Shown in pieces: positions 47,332 through 57,218 of a stretch of DNA of 64,000 nucleotides. The DNA is from Ectopseudomonas composti (lineage in GTDB: Bacteria > Pseudomonadota > Gammaproteobacteria > Pseudomonadales > Pseudomonadaceae): contig NZ_LSSW01000029.1 in assembly GCF_001567565.1 (NCBI RefSeq), forward strand, positions 1-64,000, in the 5' to 3' direction. Position numbers and translations under genes: made by a program. The notes beneath the pieces were generated by a model. It ran no database searches. It was not told the origin of the DNA and worked only from the letters and a program-made list of their open reading frames with translations. Position 1 is the stretch's first letter; the number at the start of each line of letters is the position of its first letter.

Positions 47332-49179
47332 TCAGAGTTGCGGCGTCCAGGTTACGGCGAAAAGCGCGGTACGCCCGGCGCTGTTGTAGCCGAAACGGCC
47401 ATTGGCTGTGCTGTAGGTCGCTTCTGCGTAATCCTTGTCCAGCAGATTATCCAGCTTCAGGCTCAGCCCCAGTTCCTCATTGGCCTGCCAGGCGGCGCGC
47501 AGGCTTAGCAGACCGTAGCCGCTCATTTCGATCTCGTTGTCGGCATCGTCGTAGCGGCCACTGATTGCACGCCAGCCTGCGCCCACCGACACATCGCCAA
47601 AGCGGCGGTCGAGGTCCAGGTTCAACGTGCGTTTGGCGCGGCGTTGCAGGGTATGGCCGTTGGCGCGGTCACGCGGGTCGGTCAGGGCTAGAGCGAGACT
47701 GCTCTGCCAACCGAACAGTTCCTGCTGTACGGCAGCTTCGAAGCCATGAATCCGGGCTGTCTGGACGTTCTGTGGAATGAAGTTCTGATCCAGGACGATG
47801 GCGTCCTCGATATCAGTTCGATACACGGAAGCCTGCAACGATCCTGTGTTGCTGTAGCGGCTGCGCCATTGCAGCTCGTAGCTCTTGGAGCGTTCCGGCG
47901 CGAGGTCGGGGTTGCCGTACCACTGATCGTAGAGATCGTTGAAGGTCGGCGCTCGGAAACCTTCGCTGTACGACAGAATCAGGTCGTTGGCACTGTTAAG
48001 AGGTAGGGTCAGTGCCGCGTTCCAGGTGTTTTCGCTGCCGAACTGCTGGTTATCATCGTGGCGCAATCCCAGCTCGGTCGAGAAGATGTCGCCGGTGTAA
48101 CGGTGTTGCACGAAGGCCGCACGGTTCCAGCGTGAATCCTCCGCGAAGTCCGCGCTGCTTTGCAGGCGATCCTCATACCAGTCGGCGCCAGTCAGAATTT
48201 GCTGGTGGTCGGTGAGGGTCAGGGTATTCACCCAGCTCGCCGAGTCGCGATAGGTGGTGTACGTAAAGAATGAATAGTCTGGCGCTGCCGGTGAGTCATC
48301 ACCCGTGTCGCGCTGGTCTTTGCTGTGACCCATTTCCAGGCGGCTGCTCCAGCGCTCGTTGAGGCGGCCGTCGATGAACCCGGAAAGGCTGCTGACCTGG
48401 AAGTCCGTTGTCGGCAGCAGGCCGGTAAAGACATCGTCGTACTCCACCTGGCCACGCTGATCGAGAGCACTGAGCCCGACCTGCAGATCGTCATTGAATC
48501 GGTGCGACAGATTCAGGCTGAGCGAGCGGTTGCGGTAGGCATCGTCGTCGCCATTGGCGCCGAAACCGTCTCGAGTGGCGTCGATGCCGGCGGTCTCGTC
48601 CAGGGCTGCGCCCAGATGAAAACGGGTGCGCTCGTCGCCGCCGGAGAGACCGAGGCTGCGCTGGTAGGTGCTGTCACTGCCAGCCGCCAGGCGCGCGTAA
48701 GGCTTGAGGCCCTGGCCATCGGCCTGGCGGGTGAATATCTGAATCACGCCGCCAATGGCGTCCGAACCATAGAGTGCCGAACGCGCTCCACGTACTACCT
48801 CGATACGCTCGATCTGCTCCGGGGCAAGGAACTCCAGGCTACTGGTGCCACTGGAGGCCGCCGCGATACGTTGGCCGTCGACCAGCACTAGGGTTTGTGC
48901 TGTGCTGGTACCGCGCAGGAAAACGCCCGTCTGGCTGCCAGCACCACCGGTGCGGACGATGCTGAGACCCGGCACACGCTCCAGCAACTCGGCGACGCTG
49001 CTGACCTGCAGGCGCTCGATATCGTCTCGCTCGAACACGGTCGTGGCCGCGGTGGCCTGAGCTTGCGGTTCGGCCAGGCGGCCGGAGGTGACGATCAGCG
49101 GCTCGGCCACGTAGGGCTCGGCGGCCAGCGAAAGACCAGGCATGACGGCGATGGCCAGAGCCAGACGGGACAGTTTCAT
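47332..49179 (-). CDS. btuB: TonB-dependent vitamin B12 receptor (BtuB-like)
   Basis: The 615-residue outer-membrane receptor has a signal peptide (MKLSRLALAIAVMPGLSLA), a TonB box (EPLIVTSGR), a plug domain (about 40-150, with IQIFTRQADGQ) and a 22-strand barrel ending in LFAVTWTPQL. Size and the cobalamin riboswitch upstream identify vitamin B12 or a related corrinoid as ligand. TonB and ExbBD genes are encoded elsewhere in the window, at 27879-29532. Confidence 0.92.
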   Translation of the reverse strand: MKLSRLALAIAVMPGLSLAAEPYVAEPLIVTSGRLAEPQAQATAATTVFERDDIERLQVSSVAELLERVPGLSIVRTGGAGSQTGVFLRGTSTAQTLVLVDGQRIAAASSGTSSLEFLAPEQIERIEVVRGARSALYGSDAIGGVIQIFTRQADGQGLKPYARLAAGSDSTYQRSLGLSGGDERTRFHLGAALDETAGIDATRDGFGANGDDDAYRNRSLSLNLSHRFNDDLQVGLSALDQRGQVEYDDVFTGLLPTTDFQVSSLSGFIDGRLNERWSSRLEMGHSKDQRDTGDDSPAAPDYSFFTYTTYRDSASWVNTLTLTDHQQILTGADWYEDRLQSSADFAEDSRWNRAAFVQHRYTGDIFSTELGLRHDDNQQFGSENTWNAALTLPLNSANDLILSYSEGFRAPTFNDLYDQWYGNPDLAPERSKSYELQWRSRYSNTGSLQASVYRTDIEDAIVLDQNFIPQNVQTARIHGFEAAVQQELFGWQSSLALALTDPRDRANGHTLQRRAKRTLNLDLDRRFGDVSVGAGWRAISGRYDDADNEIEMSGYGLLSLRAAWQANEELGLSLKLDNLLDKDYAEATYSTANGRFGYNSAGRTALFAVTWTPQL

Positions 49180-49269
49180 TCTCTTTCCTCAACGGTCGGC
49201 AGACGTTCGAGGAGGGTGGACGCAAGCGCAGGCAGGGCAGCGCTTGACCGTGTCGCCCTCCGCAACACC

Positions 49270-49445
49270 AGTCGCACCGCCTTGGCCGGTCTCCGGGCTG
49301 TCGACCCGCGTCCGCCTTCCCAGGCTGGGCCCAGTGGCTGTTGGACGCGGCGCAAGCTCAGCGCTTGCCATCGATTACCGTTGCGGGGGCAGCGTCGGCA
49401 TCGCACCGACTTCCCGTTTAACGCCGCTAGCGCAGCGCACCCTGG
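49270..49445 (-). promoter_or_regulatory. Cobalamin riboswitch
   Basis: Read on the minus strand, the element includes TAAACGGGAAGTCGGTGCGATGCCGACGCTGCCCCCGCAACGGTAA and AGCCACTGGGCCCAGCCTGGGAAGG. It ends with the B12 box GACAGCCCGGAGACCGGCC (49302-49284). It precedes btuB by about 105 bases and normally represses it when B12 is plentiful. Confidence 0.94.
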
Positions 49446-49456
49446 CGGAACATGAA

Positions 49457-49480
49457 GTGCGCGCACCTTAGTGCGCGCGC
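49457..49480. terminator. Hairpin between dxs and the btuB leader
   Basis: GTGCGCGCAC and GTGCGCGCGC form a strong dyad around CTTA. There is no T-run, so it may be a transcript-end stabiliser for dxs rather than a terminator. Confidence 0.4.
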
Positions 49481-49531
49481 ATATGAATCACAAGCAAGCG
49501 CCGCTCATTTAGCGATGAGCGGGCTTCATGC

Positions 49532-51427
49532 TCAGGCCTGCAGGCGGGCGAGGCGCTCACGTACGGCGCGTTCGATACCGGCGTCGTCCAGGCCGCATTC
49601 GGCGAGCATCTGGCTCGGCTTGGCGTGTTCGACGTAGTAGTCCGGCAGACCCAGGTGCAGCATCGCTACCTGGCGGTTCTCGGCGGCGAAGAATTCGCTG
49701 ACCGCACTGCCGGCGCCGCCCATGATGCTGTTTTCCTCGATGGTCACCAGCAGCGCGTGGCTGCTTGCCAGTTCGCGCAGCAGGGCTTCGTCCAGTGGTT
49801 TGACGAAGCGCATGTCGACCACCGTGGCGTCCAGGGTTTCACCGACGCGCAGGGCTTCGGCCAGTTGCACGCCGAAGGCCAGCAGGGCGACGCCCTTGCC
49901 TTGGCGGCGCACCACTGCCTTGCCGATCTCCAGCGGCGCCAGGCCAGCATCGAGCGGCGCGTTGGGGCCGGTGCCGCGCGGGTAGCGCACGGCGGCCGGG
50001 CCGTCGAACAGGTGGCCGGTGGTGAGCATGCGGCGCAGCTCGTTCTCGTCGCTCGGGGTCATCACCAGCATGCCGGGGATGCAGCGCAGGTAGGAGAGGT
50101 CGAAGCTGCCGGCGTGGGTCGGGCCGTCTTCGCCGACCAGGCCGGCGCGGTCGATGGCGAACAGCACGTCGAGGTGCTGCACGGCCACGTCGTGAATCAG
50201 TTGGTCATAGGCGCGCTGGAGGAAGGTGGAGTAGATCGCCACCACCGGCTTGGCGCCTTCGCAGGCCATGCCGGCGGCCAGGGTTACGGCGTGCTGCTCG
50301 GCAATCGCCACGTCGAAGTAGCGATCGGGAAAGCGCTCGCTGAAGGCCACCAGATCGGAGCCTTCCTTCATCGCCGGGGTGATGCCGACCAGGCGGTTGT
50401 CGGCGGCGGCCATGTCGCATAGCCACTGGCCGAACACGTTGGAGTATTTCGGGCCGCTGGGTTTCTTCGGCGCGGCGACCGGGGTCACCGGTTCCAGCTT
50501 GGTGATGGCGTGGTAGCCGATGGGGTCGGCCTCGGCCGGGGCGAAGCCCTTGCCCTTCTTGGTCACCACATGCAGGAACTGCGGGCCGTCCAGGTCGCGC
50601 ATATTGCGCAGGGTGGCCAGCAGGGTGGGCAGGTCGTGGCCGTCGATGGGGCCGACGTAGTTCCAGCCCAGTTCCTCGAACAGGGTGCCGGGCACCAGCA
50701 TGCCCTTGGCGTGTTCCTCGACCTTGCGCGCGATTTCCCAGGCGCCGGGCAGGCGCGAGAGGATCTTCTTGCTGCCCTCGCGCATGCTGGCGTAGGTGCG
50801 GCTGGAGATGATCTTGGCCAGGTAGTTGGACAGGCCGCCGACATTCTTGGAGATCGACATGTCGTTGTCGTTGAGGATCACCAGCATGTTGGCGCCGACA
50901 TCGGTGGCGTGGTTGAGCGCCTCGAAGGCCATGCCGGCGGTCAGGGCGCCGTCGCCGATCACCGCTACGCTCTTGCGCTTCTCGCCCTTCAGGCGGGCGG
51001 CGATGGCCATGCCCAGCGCCGCGCTGATGCTGGTGCTGGAGTGGCCGACGCCGAAGGTGTCGTACTCGCTCTCGCCGCGCCGGGGGAAGGCGGCCAGGCC
51101 GTCCTTCTGGCGCAGGCTGCCCATGCGCTCACGGCGGCCGGTGAGGATCTTGTGCGGGTAGGCCTGATGGCCGACGTCCCACACCAGGCGGTCATCGGGG
51201 GTGTCGAAGACGTAGTGCAGGGCGATGGTCAGCTCGATCACGCCGAGGCCGGCACCGAAGTGCCCGCCGCTCTGGCCAACGCTGTAGAGCAGGTATTGGC
51301 GCAGTTCGTCAGCGAGGGTTTCCAGGTCCGCTTCGGCCAGGCGGCGCAGTTCGTCCGGCGTGTTGGCGCTGTCGAGCAGCGGCGTCAACGGGCGCTCGCG
51401 GGGGATCTCGTGGAAAGTGGTCGGCAT
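49532..51427 (-). CDS. dxs: 1-deoxy-D-xylulose-5-phosphate synthase
   Basis: The 631-residue thiamine-diphosphate enzyme opens the MEP isoprenoid pathway. The ThDP motif [33 protein letters not shown] is intact, as are the catalytic-site [12 protein letters not shown] and the transketolase C-terminal domains. It starts [16 protein letters not shown]. In P. aeruginosa dxs directly follows ispA; here two other genes lie between them. Confidence 0.97.
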   Translation of the reverse strand: MPTTFHEIPRERPLTPLLDSANTPDELRRLAEADLETLADELRQYLLYSVGQSGGHFGAGLGVIELTIALHYVFDTPDDRLVWDVGHQAYPHKILTGRRERMGSLRQKDGLAAFPRRGESEYDTFGVGHSSTSISAALGMAIAARLKGEKRKSVAVIGDGALTAGMAFEALNHATDVGANMLVILNDNDMSISKNVGGLSNYLAKIISSRTYASMREGSKKILSRLPGAWEIARKVEEHAKGMLVPGTLFEELGWNYVGPIDGHDLPTLLATLRNMRDLDGPQFLHVVTKKGKGFAPAEADPIGYHAITKLEPVTPVAAPKKPSGPKYSNVFGQWLCDMAAADNRLVGITPAMKEGSDLVAFSERFPDRYFDVAIAEQHAVTLAAGMACEGAKPVVAIYSTFLQRAYDQLIHDVAVQHLDVLFAIDRAGLVGEDGPTHAGSFDLSYLRCIPGMLVMTPSDENELRRMLTTGHLFDGPAAVRYPRGTGPNAPLDAGLAPLEIGKAVVRRQGKGVALLAFGVQLAEALRVGETLDATVVDMRFVKPLDEALLRELASSHALLVTIEENSIMGGAGSAVSEFFAAENRQVAMLHLGLPDYYVEHAKPSQMLAECGLDDAGIERAVRERLARLQA

Positions 51428-51509
51428 CAGGCGAATCGTTATAGGCGTAAAAGATGCGGCAGTTTACCTGATGCCAGGAAAACAGCCCAATCTGCTATCC
51501 ATTTCGCCG

Positions 51510-52460
51510 TCAACGGTAGTGCCTGAGCAGGAAGTCCAGCAGCAGGGCGCTGACCCGCTCGCTGCATTCGGCCTGCAGCCAGTGGCCGGCGCCGGGTAGA
51601 TCGTGGCGTTCCAGGCGCGGCACCTGGTCGGCCATGCGCTTGAGTGTCGGCGCCTCGAAGCGGCCGACCGGATCGTTCTCTCCAAGCAGGAACAGCGTCG
51701 GCTGCGCCACCTGCAGCCCGGCCAGGGGTTCAGTGCGCTGCCAGTTGCGCTCGAAATTGCGGTACCAGTTCAGCGCGCCGCGAAAACCGTGGTGCTCGAA
51801 GGTGCGCAGGTAGTGGGCGAAGGTCGCATCGCTGCACCAGGGCGGCAGCGGCAGGTCGTCCGGCATGTCATCGAACAGCCGCGCATCGGCCGGCTTGTCC
51901 GTCGCCAGCAGGGCATCGCCGAGGCCGCCGAGCAGCAGGCGCAGGCTGCGGCCGATGTCTTCGTCCAGTTCCGCCTCGGCCAGCCCCGGCTGCTGAAAGT
52001 AGAGGATGTAATGAAAACGCCCGGCGTAGGCTTCGCGCATCATGTCGATGGCCGGTCGCTTAGGCCGGCCGCCGAAGGGCACCGACAGCGCACCGAGCGC
52101 CTTGACCCGCTGCGGTTCCAGCAGCGCCAGGTGCCAGGCCACCGGCGCGCCCCAGTCATGGCCGACCACCGCCACCTCGCGCTGGCCGAGCATGTCCATG
52201 GCGGCCTGGATATCGCCGCACAGGGTGATCAGGTCATAGGCCGCCGGATCAGCCGGCGCGCTGCTGGCGCCGTAACCGCGCATCTCCGGGGCCAGCACGC
52301 GGTAGCCGGCGGCGGTCAGAGCCTCGATCTGCGGATGCCAGGCGTACCAGCACTCGGGAAAACCATGCAGCAACCACACCGGCTTGCCGTGCTCGGGGCC
52401 GGCGCTGTACAGGCTGAGTTCGATGCCGTTGACGGCGAGCAGGCGGTGATCGATAGGCAT
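51510..52460 (-). CDS. Epoxide hydrolase-like alpha/beta hydrolase
   Basis: The 316-residue protein has the oxyanion HGFP motif (WLLHGFPECWYAWHPQ) and an aspartate nucleophile in GHDWGAPVAWHLAL. The catalytic His lies in GAGHWLQAECSERV near the end. Asp rather than Ser in the nucleophile elbow points to an epoxide hydrolase or haloacetate dehalogenase. A cap domain lies in the middle. The ATG at 52460 (MPIDHRLLAVNGIELS) follows AAGGA. It ends the carboxylase operon. Confidence 0.82.
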   Translation of the reverse strand: MPIDHRLLAVNGIELSLYSAGPEHGKPVWLLHGFPECWYAWHPQIEALTAAGYRVLAPEMRGYGASSAPADPAAYDLITLCGDIQAAMDMLGQREVAVVGHDWGAPVAWHLALLEPQRVKALGALSVPFGGRPKRPAIDMMREAYAGRFHYILYFQQPGLAEAELDEDIGRSLRLLLGGLGDALLATDKPADARLFDDMPDDLPLPPWCSDATFAHYLRTFEHHGFRGALNWYRNFERNWQRTEPLAGLQVAQPTLFLLGENDPVGRFEAPTLKRMADQVPRLERHDLPGAGHWLQAECSERVSALLLDFLLRHYR

Positions 52461-52470
52461 TGAGATGTCC

Positions 52471-55400
52471 TTACCAGGTGTCGACGAATGGACGTTTCTT
52501 GCCGTCGCGCCGTGGCGGACGCGGCGCCGCATTGAGACCGCGCAGCAGCCAGGCGCGGCTGTCGGCCGGGTCGATCACGGCGTCGATCTCAAGATAGCTG
52601 GCCATGTTCAGGGCCTTGCCGTTGTCGTAGGCCTTGGCCACCAGCTTGTCGAACAGCGCCTGGCGTGCGGCCTCGTCCGGCTGGGCTGCCAGTTCCTTGG
52701 CAAAACCCAGGCGCACTGCACCCTCCAGACCCATGGCGCCGAATTCGCCGCTGGGCCAGGCGGCAGTGAACAGCGGCGAATGGAAGCTGCCGGCGGCCAT
52801 GGCCTGGGCGCCGAGACCGTAACCTTTGCGCAGCACCAGGGTGAAGAACGGCACCGTAAGGCTGGCAGCGGTGACGAACAGGCGCGAAACGTGGCGCACC
52901 GTGGCCTGCTGCTCGGCTTGCGGCCCGACCATGAAACCTGGGGTGTCGCACAGCGAGACGATGGGCAGGTCATGCGCCTCGCACAGTTGCAGGAAGCGCG
53001 CGGCCTTGTCGCCAGCCACGGCATCGATGGCGCCGCCCAGGTGCGCGGGGTTGTTGGCAATCAGGCCGAACGGCTTGCCTTCGATGCGGATCAGCGCGGT
53101 GATCAGGCCGGGGGCGAACTGGCGGCGCAGTTCCAGCACGCTGCCGTAATCGGCTAGCAGTTCGATCACCTTGCGGATGTCGTACACGCGCAGGCGGTTT
53201 TCCGGTATCACCTGGCGCAACTCGCGGCTATCGCTGCACTGCCAGTCGCTCACCGGGCCCTGGAAATACCCCAGGTACTGCTTGGCCAGGGCGACCGCTG
53301 CGGCTTCGTCCTCGACCAGCACGTCGATCACCCCGTTGGGGCCTTGCACGTCGGCAGGGCCGACCTGCTCGGGGGTGAAACTGCCGAGCCCGCCGCCTTC
53401 GATCATCGCCGGGCCGGCCATGCCGATAGTCGCGTTACGAGTGGCGATGATCACGTCGCAGCAGCCGAGCAGCGCGGCGTTGCCGGCGAAGCAGCGACCG
53501 GACACCACGCCCACCGTCGGCACCAGGCCGGAGAGTTTGGCCATGGCGACGAAGGTGTGGCAGTCCAGCCCGGCTACGCCGACGAAGTCGGTATCGCCCG
53601 GTCGGCCGCCGCCGCCCTCGGCGAACAGCACCACCGGCAGGCGCCATTGCTCGGCCAGGGCCAGCATGCGGTCGGTCTTCTTGTGGTTCATCACGCCCTG
53701 GGTGCCGGCGAATACCGTGTAGTCGTAGGCGATGGCCATGCAGCGTGCGGCCTCACTGCCGAAACTCGCGGCGTTCACTGTGCCGATAGCGGCGACCAGG
53801 CCGTCGGCCGGGCTCAGCTCCAGCAGTTCCTCGGGCGAGCGTCGTCGGCGCTGGGCGGCCAGAGCCATGGCGCCGTATTCGATAAAGCTGTCTGCATCGA
53901 GCAAGTCCGCCAGGTTTTCCCGCACGGTGCGCTGGCCGGTCTTGCGGCGCTTGGCAACGGCTTCGGGGCGGCGCGCATCGGTCAGGCGGGCGTGGCGTTC
54001 GAGCACCTCGGCCAGGTCGGCGCGGATATGCGCCAGGTCGAGCGCCTGCTCGCCGTGCTCGGCGAGGCCATCGACCTCGGCCGGCTGCAGGAACGCCAGC
54101 GCCTGGCCCTCGACTATGGTGTCACCGGGGGCCACGGCCAGCGCGTGGACGATACCGCTGTGCTCGGCCTTGACCTCGAACTCCATCTTCATCGCCTCCA
54201 GCACGGCGATGGTCTGGCCGGCGGCCACGGCATCACCCTGGGCCAGCGCCAGGCTGACCAGCACGCCAGCGCAAGGGGCGCTCAGAGCCAGCGTGCCAGG
54301 CGGGGCGTCGACAGTGGCATTGGCGCTGTGCAGCGCGGCGTCAGCGGCGAAATAACGGTGCGGGTGGGCCTGTTCGCGCGCCGCCAGCAGATCGCTCAGG
54401 TGGCGCTCGACATAGCTGGTGTCGACCCGGTTGGCGATCACCGCCTCGCATTGCAGCAGGTTCTGCAGCAGATGCAGGTTGCTCGCCACGCCTTCGAGGC
54501 GAAATTCGCACAGCCCCCGGTAGGCACGGCGCAGGGCGCCGGGGTAGTCGCTGGCGCTGGCGATCAGCTTGGCCACCAGCGAGTCGTAGGCCGGGCTGAC
54601 GGCGTAGCCGGCATAGCCACAACCATCCACACGCAGGCCAGGGCCGGACGGCGGCTGGTAGGCGCTTAGCACGCCAGCGGCCGGGCGCGCGCTGCCGTCG
54701 GCGAGCAAGGTTTCCAGATTCAGGCGCACTTGCACGGCGTAGCCATTGGGTGCTGGCGGCGTGAGCAGGTTCAGCTCGGCCAGGCTTCGACCTGCGGCCA
54801 GGTGCAGTTGTGTGTGCAGCAGGTCGACGCCGCTGATCTGTTCGGTGACGGTGTGCTCCACCTGCACACGCGGGTTGGCTTCCATGAAGTAGAAGCGCCC
54901 TGGTTGGTCGAGGTCGAGCAGGAACTCGAAGGTGCCGATGCCGCGATACTGCACCTCGGCGGCCAGGCGCAGGGCGCTGGCGATGATGGCATCACGGGTA
55001 GCCACATCCAGATCGGGGCTGGGGGCGATTTCCACCAGCTTCTGGTGGCGGCGCTGCAGGCTGCAGTCGCGTTCCCACAGGTGGCTGACCGCGCCGCTGC
55101 CGTCGCCGAGCACCTGCACTTCGATATGCCGGGCGCGGCGCACGCGCTTCTCCACGTACAGCGCGCCACTGCCGAAGGCGCCCTGGGCTTCGGAGGTACA
55201 GCGGGCGAAGGCCTCGGCCAGTTGCGCCGGATCGTCCACCGCACGCATGCCGCGTCCGCCGCCGCCGGCCAGGGCCTTGAGCATCACGCTGCCGTGCTCG
55301 CGTAAGAAGGCATCGGCCTGTTCCCGCGTGATGGCGTGATTGAGACCCGGCACCAGCGCCACGTCGCAGCGCTGAGCGAGTTCGCGGGCGGCGGCCTTGT

Positions 55401-55743
55401 CGCCGAACAGTTGCAGCGTCTCGGGCGTAGGGCCGACGAAGGTCAGCCCGGCAGCCTGGCAGCGGCGAGCGAACTCGGCGTTCTCGGCGAGAAAACCGTA
55501 GCCGGGGTGGATGGCCGTGCAGCCCTGTTCGCGGGCGATGGCGATCAGCTGATCCATGTCCAGATAGGCTGCGACGCCACGTCCTGCGAGCGGCAATGCC
55601 AGATCCGCCTTGCGCGTGTGCAGGCAGGCGCTGTCATCCTCGGCGTACACCGCAACGCTACGGATACCGAGGTCGGCGCAGGCCTGGGCGATGCGGATGG
55701 CGATCTCGCCACGGTTGGCGATCAGCAGGGCGGGGAAGGGCAT
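52471..55743 (-). CDS. Single-chain biotin-dependent acyl-CoA carboxylase
   Basis: This 1090-residue protein joins all carboxylase parts in one chain. An N-terminal biotin carboxylase (about 1-445, with NRGEIAIRIAQAC and KALAGGGGRGMR) is followed by a biotin carrier domain with K519 in EAMKME. A carboxyltransferase (about 560-1090) ends it, with the GVVSGRCFAGNAALLGCCDV and DTPGFMVGPQAEQQ regions. It matches the long-chain acyl-CoA carboxylase (LCC) architecture. The true substrate is unknown. The hydrolase gene follows by 10 bases. Confidence 0.88.
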   Translation of the reverse strand: MPFPALLIANRGEIAIRIAQACADLGIRSVAVYAEDDSACLHTRKADLALPLAGRGVAAYLDMDQLIAIAREQGCTAIHPGYGFLAENAEFARRCQAAGLTFVGPTPETLQLFGDKAAARELAQRCDVALVPGLNHAITREQADAFLREHGSVMLKALAGGGGRGMRAVDDPAQLAEAFARCTSEAQGAFGSGALYVEKRVRRARHIEVQVLGDGSGAVSHLWERDCSLQRRHQKLVEIAPSPDLDVATRDAIIASALRLAAEVQYRGIGTFEFLLDLDQPGRFYFMEANPRVQVEHTVTEQISGVDLLHTQLHLAAGRSLAELNLLTPPAPNGYAVQVRLNLETLLADGSARPAAGVLSAYQPPSGPGLRVDGCGYAGYAVSPAYDSLVAKLIASASDYPGALRRAYRGLCEFRLEGVASNLHLLQNLLQCEAVIANRVDTSYVERHLSDLLAAREQAHPHRYFAADAALHSANATVDAPPGTLALSAPCAGVLVSLALAQGDAVAAGQTIAVLEAMKMEFEVKAEHSGIVHALAVAPGDTIVEGQALAFLQPAEVDGLAEHGEQALDLAHIRADLAEVLERHARLTDARRPEAVAKRRKTGQRTVRENLADLLDADSFIEYGAMALAAQRRRRSPEELLELSPADGLVAAIGTVNAASFGSEAARCMAIAYDYTVFAGTQGVMNHKKTDRMLALAEQWRLPVVLFAEGGGGRPGDTDFVGVAGLDCHTFVAMAKLSGLVPTVGVVSGRCFAGNAALLGCCDVIIATRNATIGMAGPAMIEGGGLGSFTPEQVGPADVQGPNGVIDVLVEDEAAAVALAKQYLGYFQGPVSDWQCSDSRELRQVIPENRLRVYDIRKVIELLADYGSVLELRRQFAPGLITALIRIEGKPFGLIANNPAHLGGAIDAVAGDKAARFLQLCEAHDLPIVSLCDTPGFMVGPQAEQQATVRHVSRLFVTAASLTVPFFTLVLRKGYGLGAQAMAAGSFHSPLFTAAWPSGEFGAMGLEGAVRLGFAKELAAQPDEAARQALFDKLVAKAYDNGKALNMASYLEIDAVIDPADSRAWLLRGLNAAPRPPRRDGKKRPFVDTW

Positions 55744-55857
55744 GGCGGCTCCGGACGTCTTGTCGTTATGGAGCCATCTTAGGAGGTTGGTGGCCGGGGT
55801 AAAGCAAGCCTTATACGGCGATCATGCAGTCATAGATGACAATGATGGGCAGGCGGC

Positions 55858-55884
55858 TAGCGCGGCTGAAGCCGCTCCTACAAG
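55858..55884. repeat. REP-type element near the carboxylase promoter
   Basis: TAGCGCGGCTGAAGCCGCTCCTACAA matches the core at 30745 and 57183. It lies between the ispA end and the carboxylase gene start. Confidence 0.75.
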
Positions 55885-55916
55885 AGCGGCCTGGCAGGTA
55901 GTTGTTCAACAGGCTG

Positions 55917-56804
55917 CTAGCTGCGCCGCTCGACGATATAGCGCGCCAGCTCGCGCAGCGGTTCGGCGCTGTTGCCGAACGGGCGCAGCATGTGCAGGGC
56001 CTGGTCGCGCAGCTCCAGGGCATAGTCCTTGGCCGCACTGAGGCCGAGCAGGGCCGGGTAGGTGGGCTTGTCGTGGGCTTCGTCCTTGCCCTGAGTCTTG
56101 CCCAGGGTCGCGGTGTCACTTTCCACGTCGAGGATGTCGTCCTGCACCTGAAAGGCCAGGCCGATGGCCCGGGCGTACTGCAGCAGGGCCTTGTGCGTCA
56201 GTTCGTCGGCGTTGCCGCTGGCCAGGGCGCCGAGTGCCACGCTGGCCTCGATCAGTGCGCCGGTCTTGTGCCGGTGCATGATCTCCAGCGCTTGCTGGTC
56301 GAGTCGCACGCCGACCGAGCCGAGGTCGATGGCCTGACCGCCGACCATGCCCGCAGGGCCTGCGGCCTGGCTCAGAATTTCGATCATCTGCAGGCGCGTC
56401 TCGGCATCCTGCGGGTTGCGCCGGCGATCGGCGAGCGCGCCGAAGGCCAGACTTTGCAGGGCATCGCCGGCGAGGATGGCGCTGGCTTCGTCGAACGCTT
56501 TGTGGGTGGTCGGCTGGCCGCGACGCAGGTCGTCGTCGTCCATCGCCGGCAGGTCGTCATGCACCAGCGAATAGGCATGGATCAGCTCCACCGCGCAGGC
56601 GGCGCCGTCGGCTCGTTCGATATCGCCCTCAAGTGCTTCGCAGGCGGCGTAGACCAGCAGCGGGCGCACGCGCTTGCCGCCGTTCATGACGCTGTAGCGC
56701 ATGGCCTGGTAGAGACGTTCGAGTTCGCTGCGCGGCGCTTGAAAAAGCTCCTCCAGGGCGCCGTCGACGCGGCTCTGGCAGCGTTTCTGGTACGCCGCGA
56801 TCAT
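55917..56804 (-). CDS. ispA: Farnesyl diphosphate synthase
   Basis: The 295-residue prenyltransferase makes farnesyl diphosphate from isoprenoid C5 units. Both aspartate-rich motifs are present ([14 protein letters not shown] and DDILDVESD). Its start at 56804 ([17 protein letters not shown]) overlaps the xseB stop by four bases. The longer frame is xseB sequence in another frame. Confidence 0.95.
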   Translation of the reverse strand: MIAAYQKRCQSRVDGALEELFQAPRSELERLYQAMRYSVMNGGKRVRPLLVYAACEALEGDIERADGAACAVELIHAYSLVHDDLPAMDDDDLRRGQPTTHKAFDEASAILAGDALQSLAFGALADRRRNPQDAETRLQMIEILSQAAGPAGMVGGQAIDLGSVGVRLDQQALEIMHRHKTGALIEASVALGALASGNADELTHKALLQYARAIGLAFQVQDDILDVESDTATLGKTQGKDEAHDKPTYPALLGLSAAKDYALELRDQALHMLRPFGNSAEPLRELARYIVERRS

Positions 56805-57043
56805 GCCGATTCGTCCGTCTCGAAGGGCGCAGCCTGCAACTCGCCGTCGCGCTCCAGCAGGATCTGCACCTTCTGTTCGGCCTGGGCCAGGGCGGCCTGG
56901 CATTCACGGGTCAGGCCGATGCCTTGCTCAAAGGCGGTCAGCGAGTCCTCCAGCGACAGCTCGCCGCTCTCCATGCGTTCGACCAGAGTCTGCAACTCGG
57001 CGAGGGAGTGTTCGAAGTCGGGGGCGGCTTTCTTGCGGGCCAT
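56801..57043 (-). CDS. xseB: Exodeoxyribonuclease VII small subunit
   Basis: The 80-residue coiled-coil subunit has the family core [50 protein letters not shown]. The start at 57043 ([10 protein letters not shown]) is chosen because the upstream extension is not conserved-looking. xseB-ispA overlap is usual in proteobacteria; dxs normally follows. Confidence 0.94.
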   Translation of the reverse strand: MARKKAAPDFEHSLAELQTLVERMESGELSLEDSLTAFEQGIGLTRECQAALAQAEQKVQILLERDGELQAAPFETDESA

Positions 57044-57130
57044 GGCGCGGATTCTCGCTGATTCTGGAACGGTCGCGACACTAGCAGAGCCGCGCCGTAC
57101 GGGCAAATCAGCGGGCTGATCGATAGGCGC

Positions 57131-57204
57131 TTGCAGGAGCGGCTGGGTGGCATTCCGTTCTGTCCAGGCACCCACCGGCCATCGCGGCTGAAGCCGCTCC
57201 TACA
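57131..57204. repeat. Pair of inverted REP elements
   Basis: TTGCAGGAGCGGC (57131-57143) and CGCGGCTGAAGCCGCTCCTACAA (57183-57205) face each other across about 40 bases. This resembles a REPIN arrangement and lies between xseB and the TauE-type gene. Confidence 0.6.
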
Positions 57205-57218
57205 AAGGAGTCGCTTTA

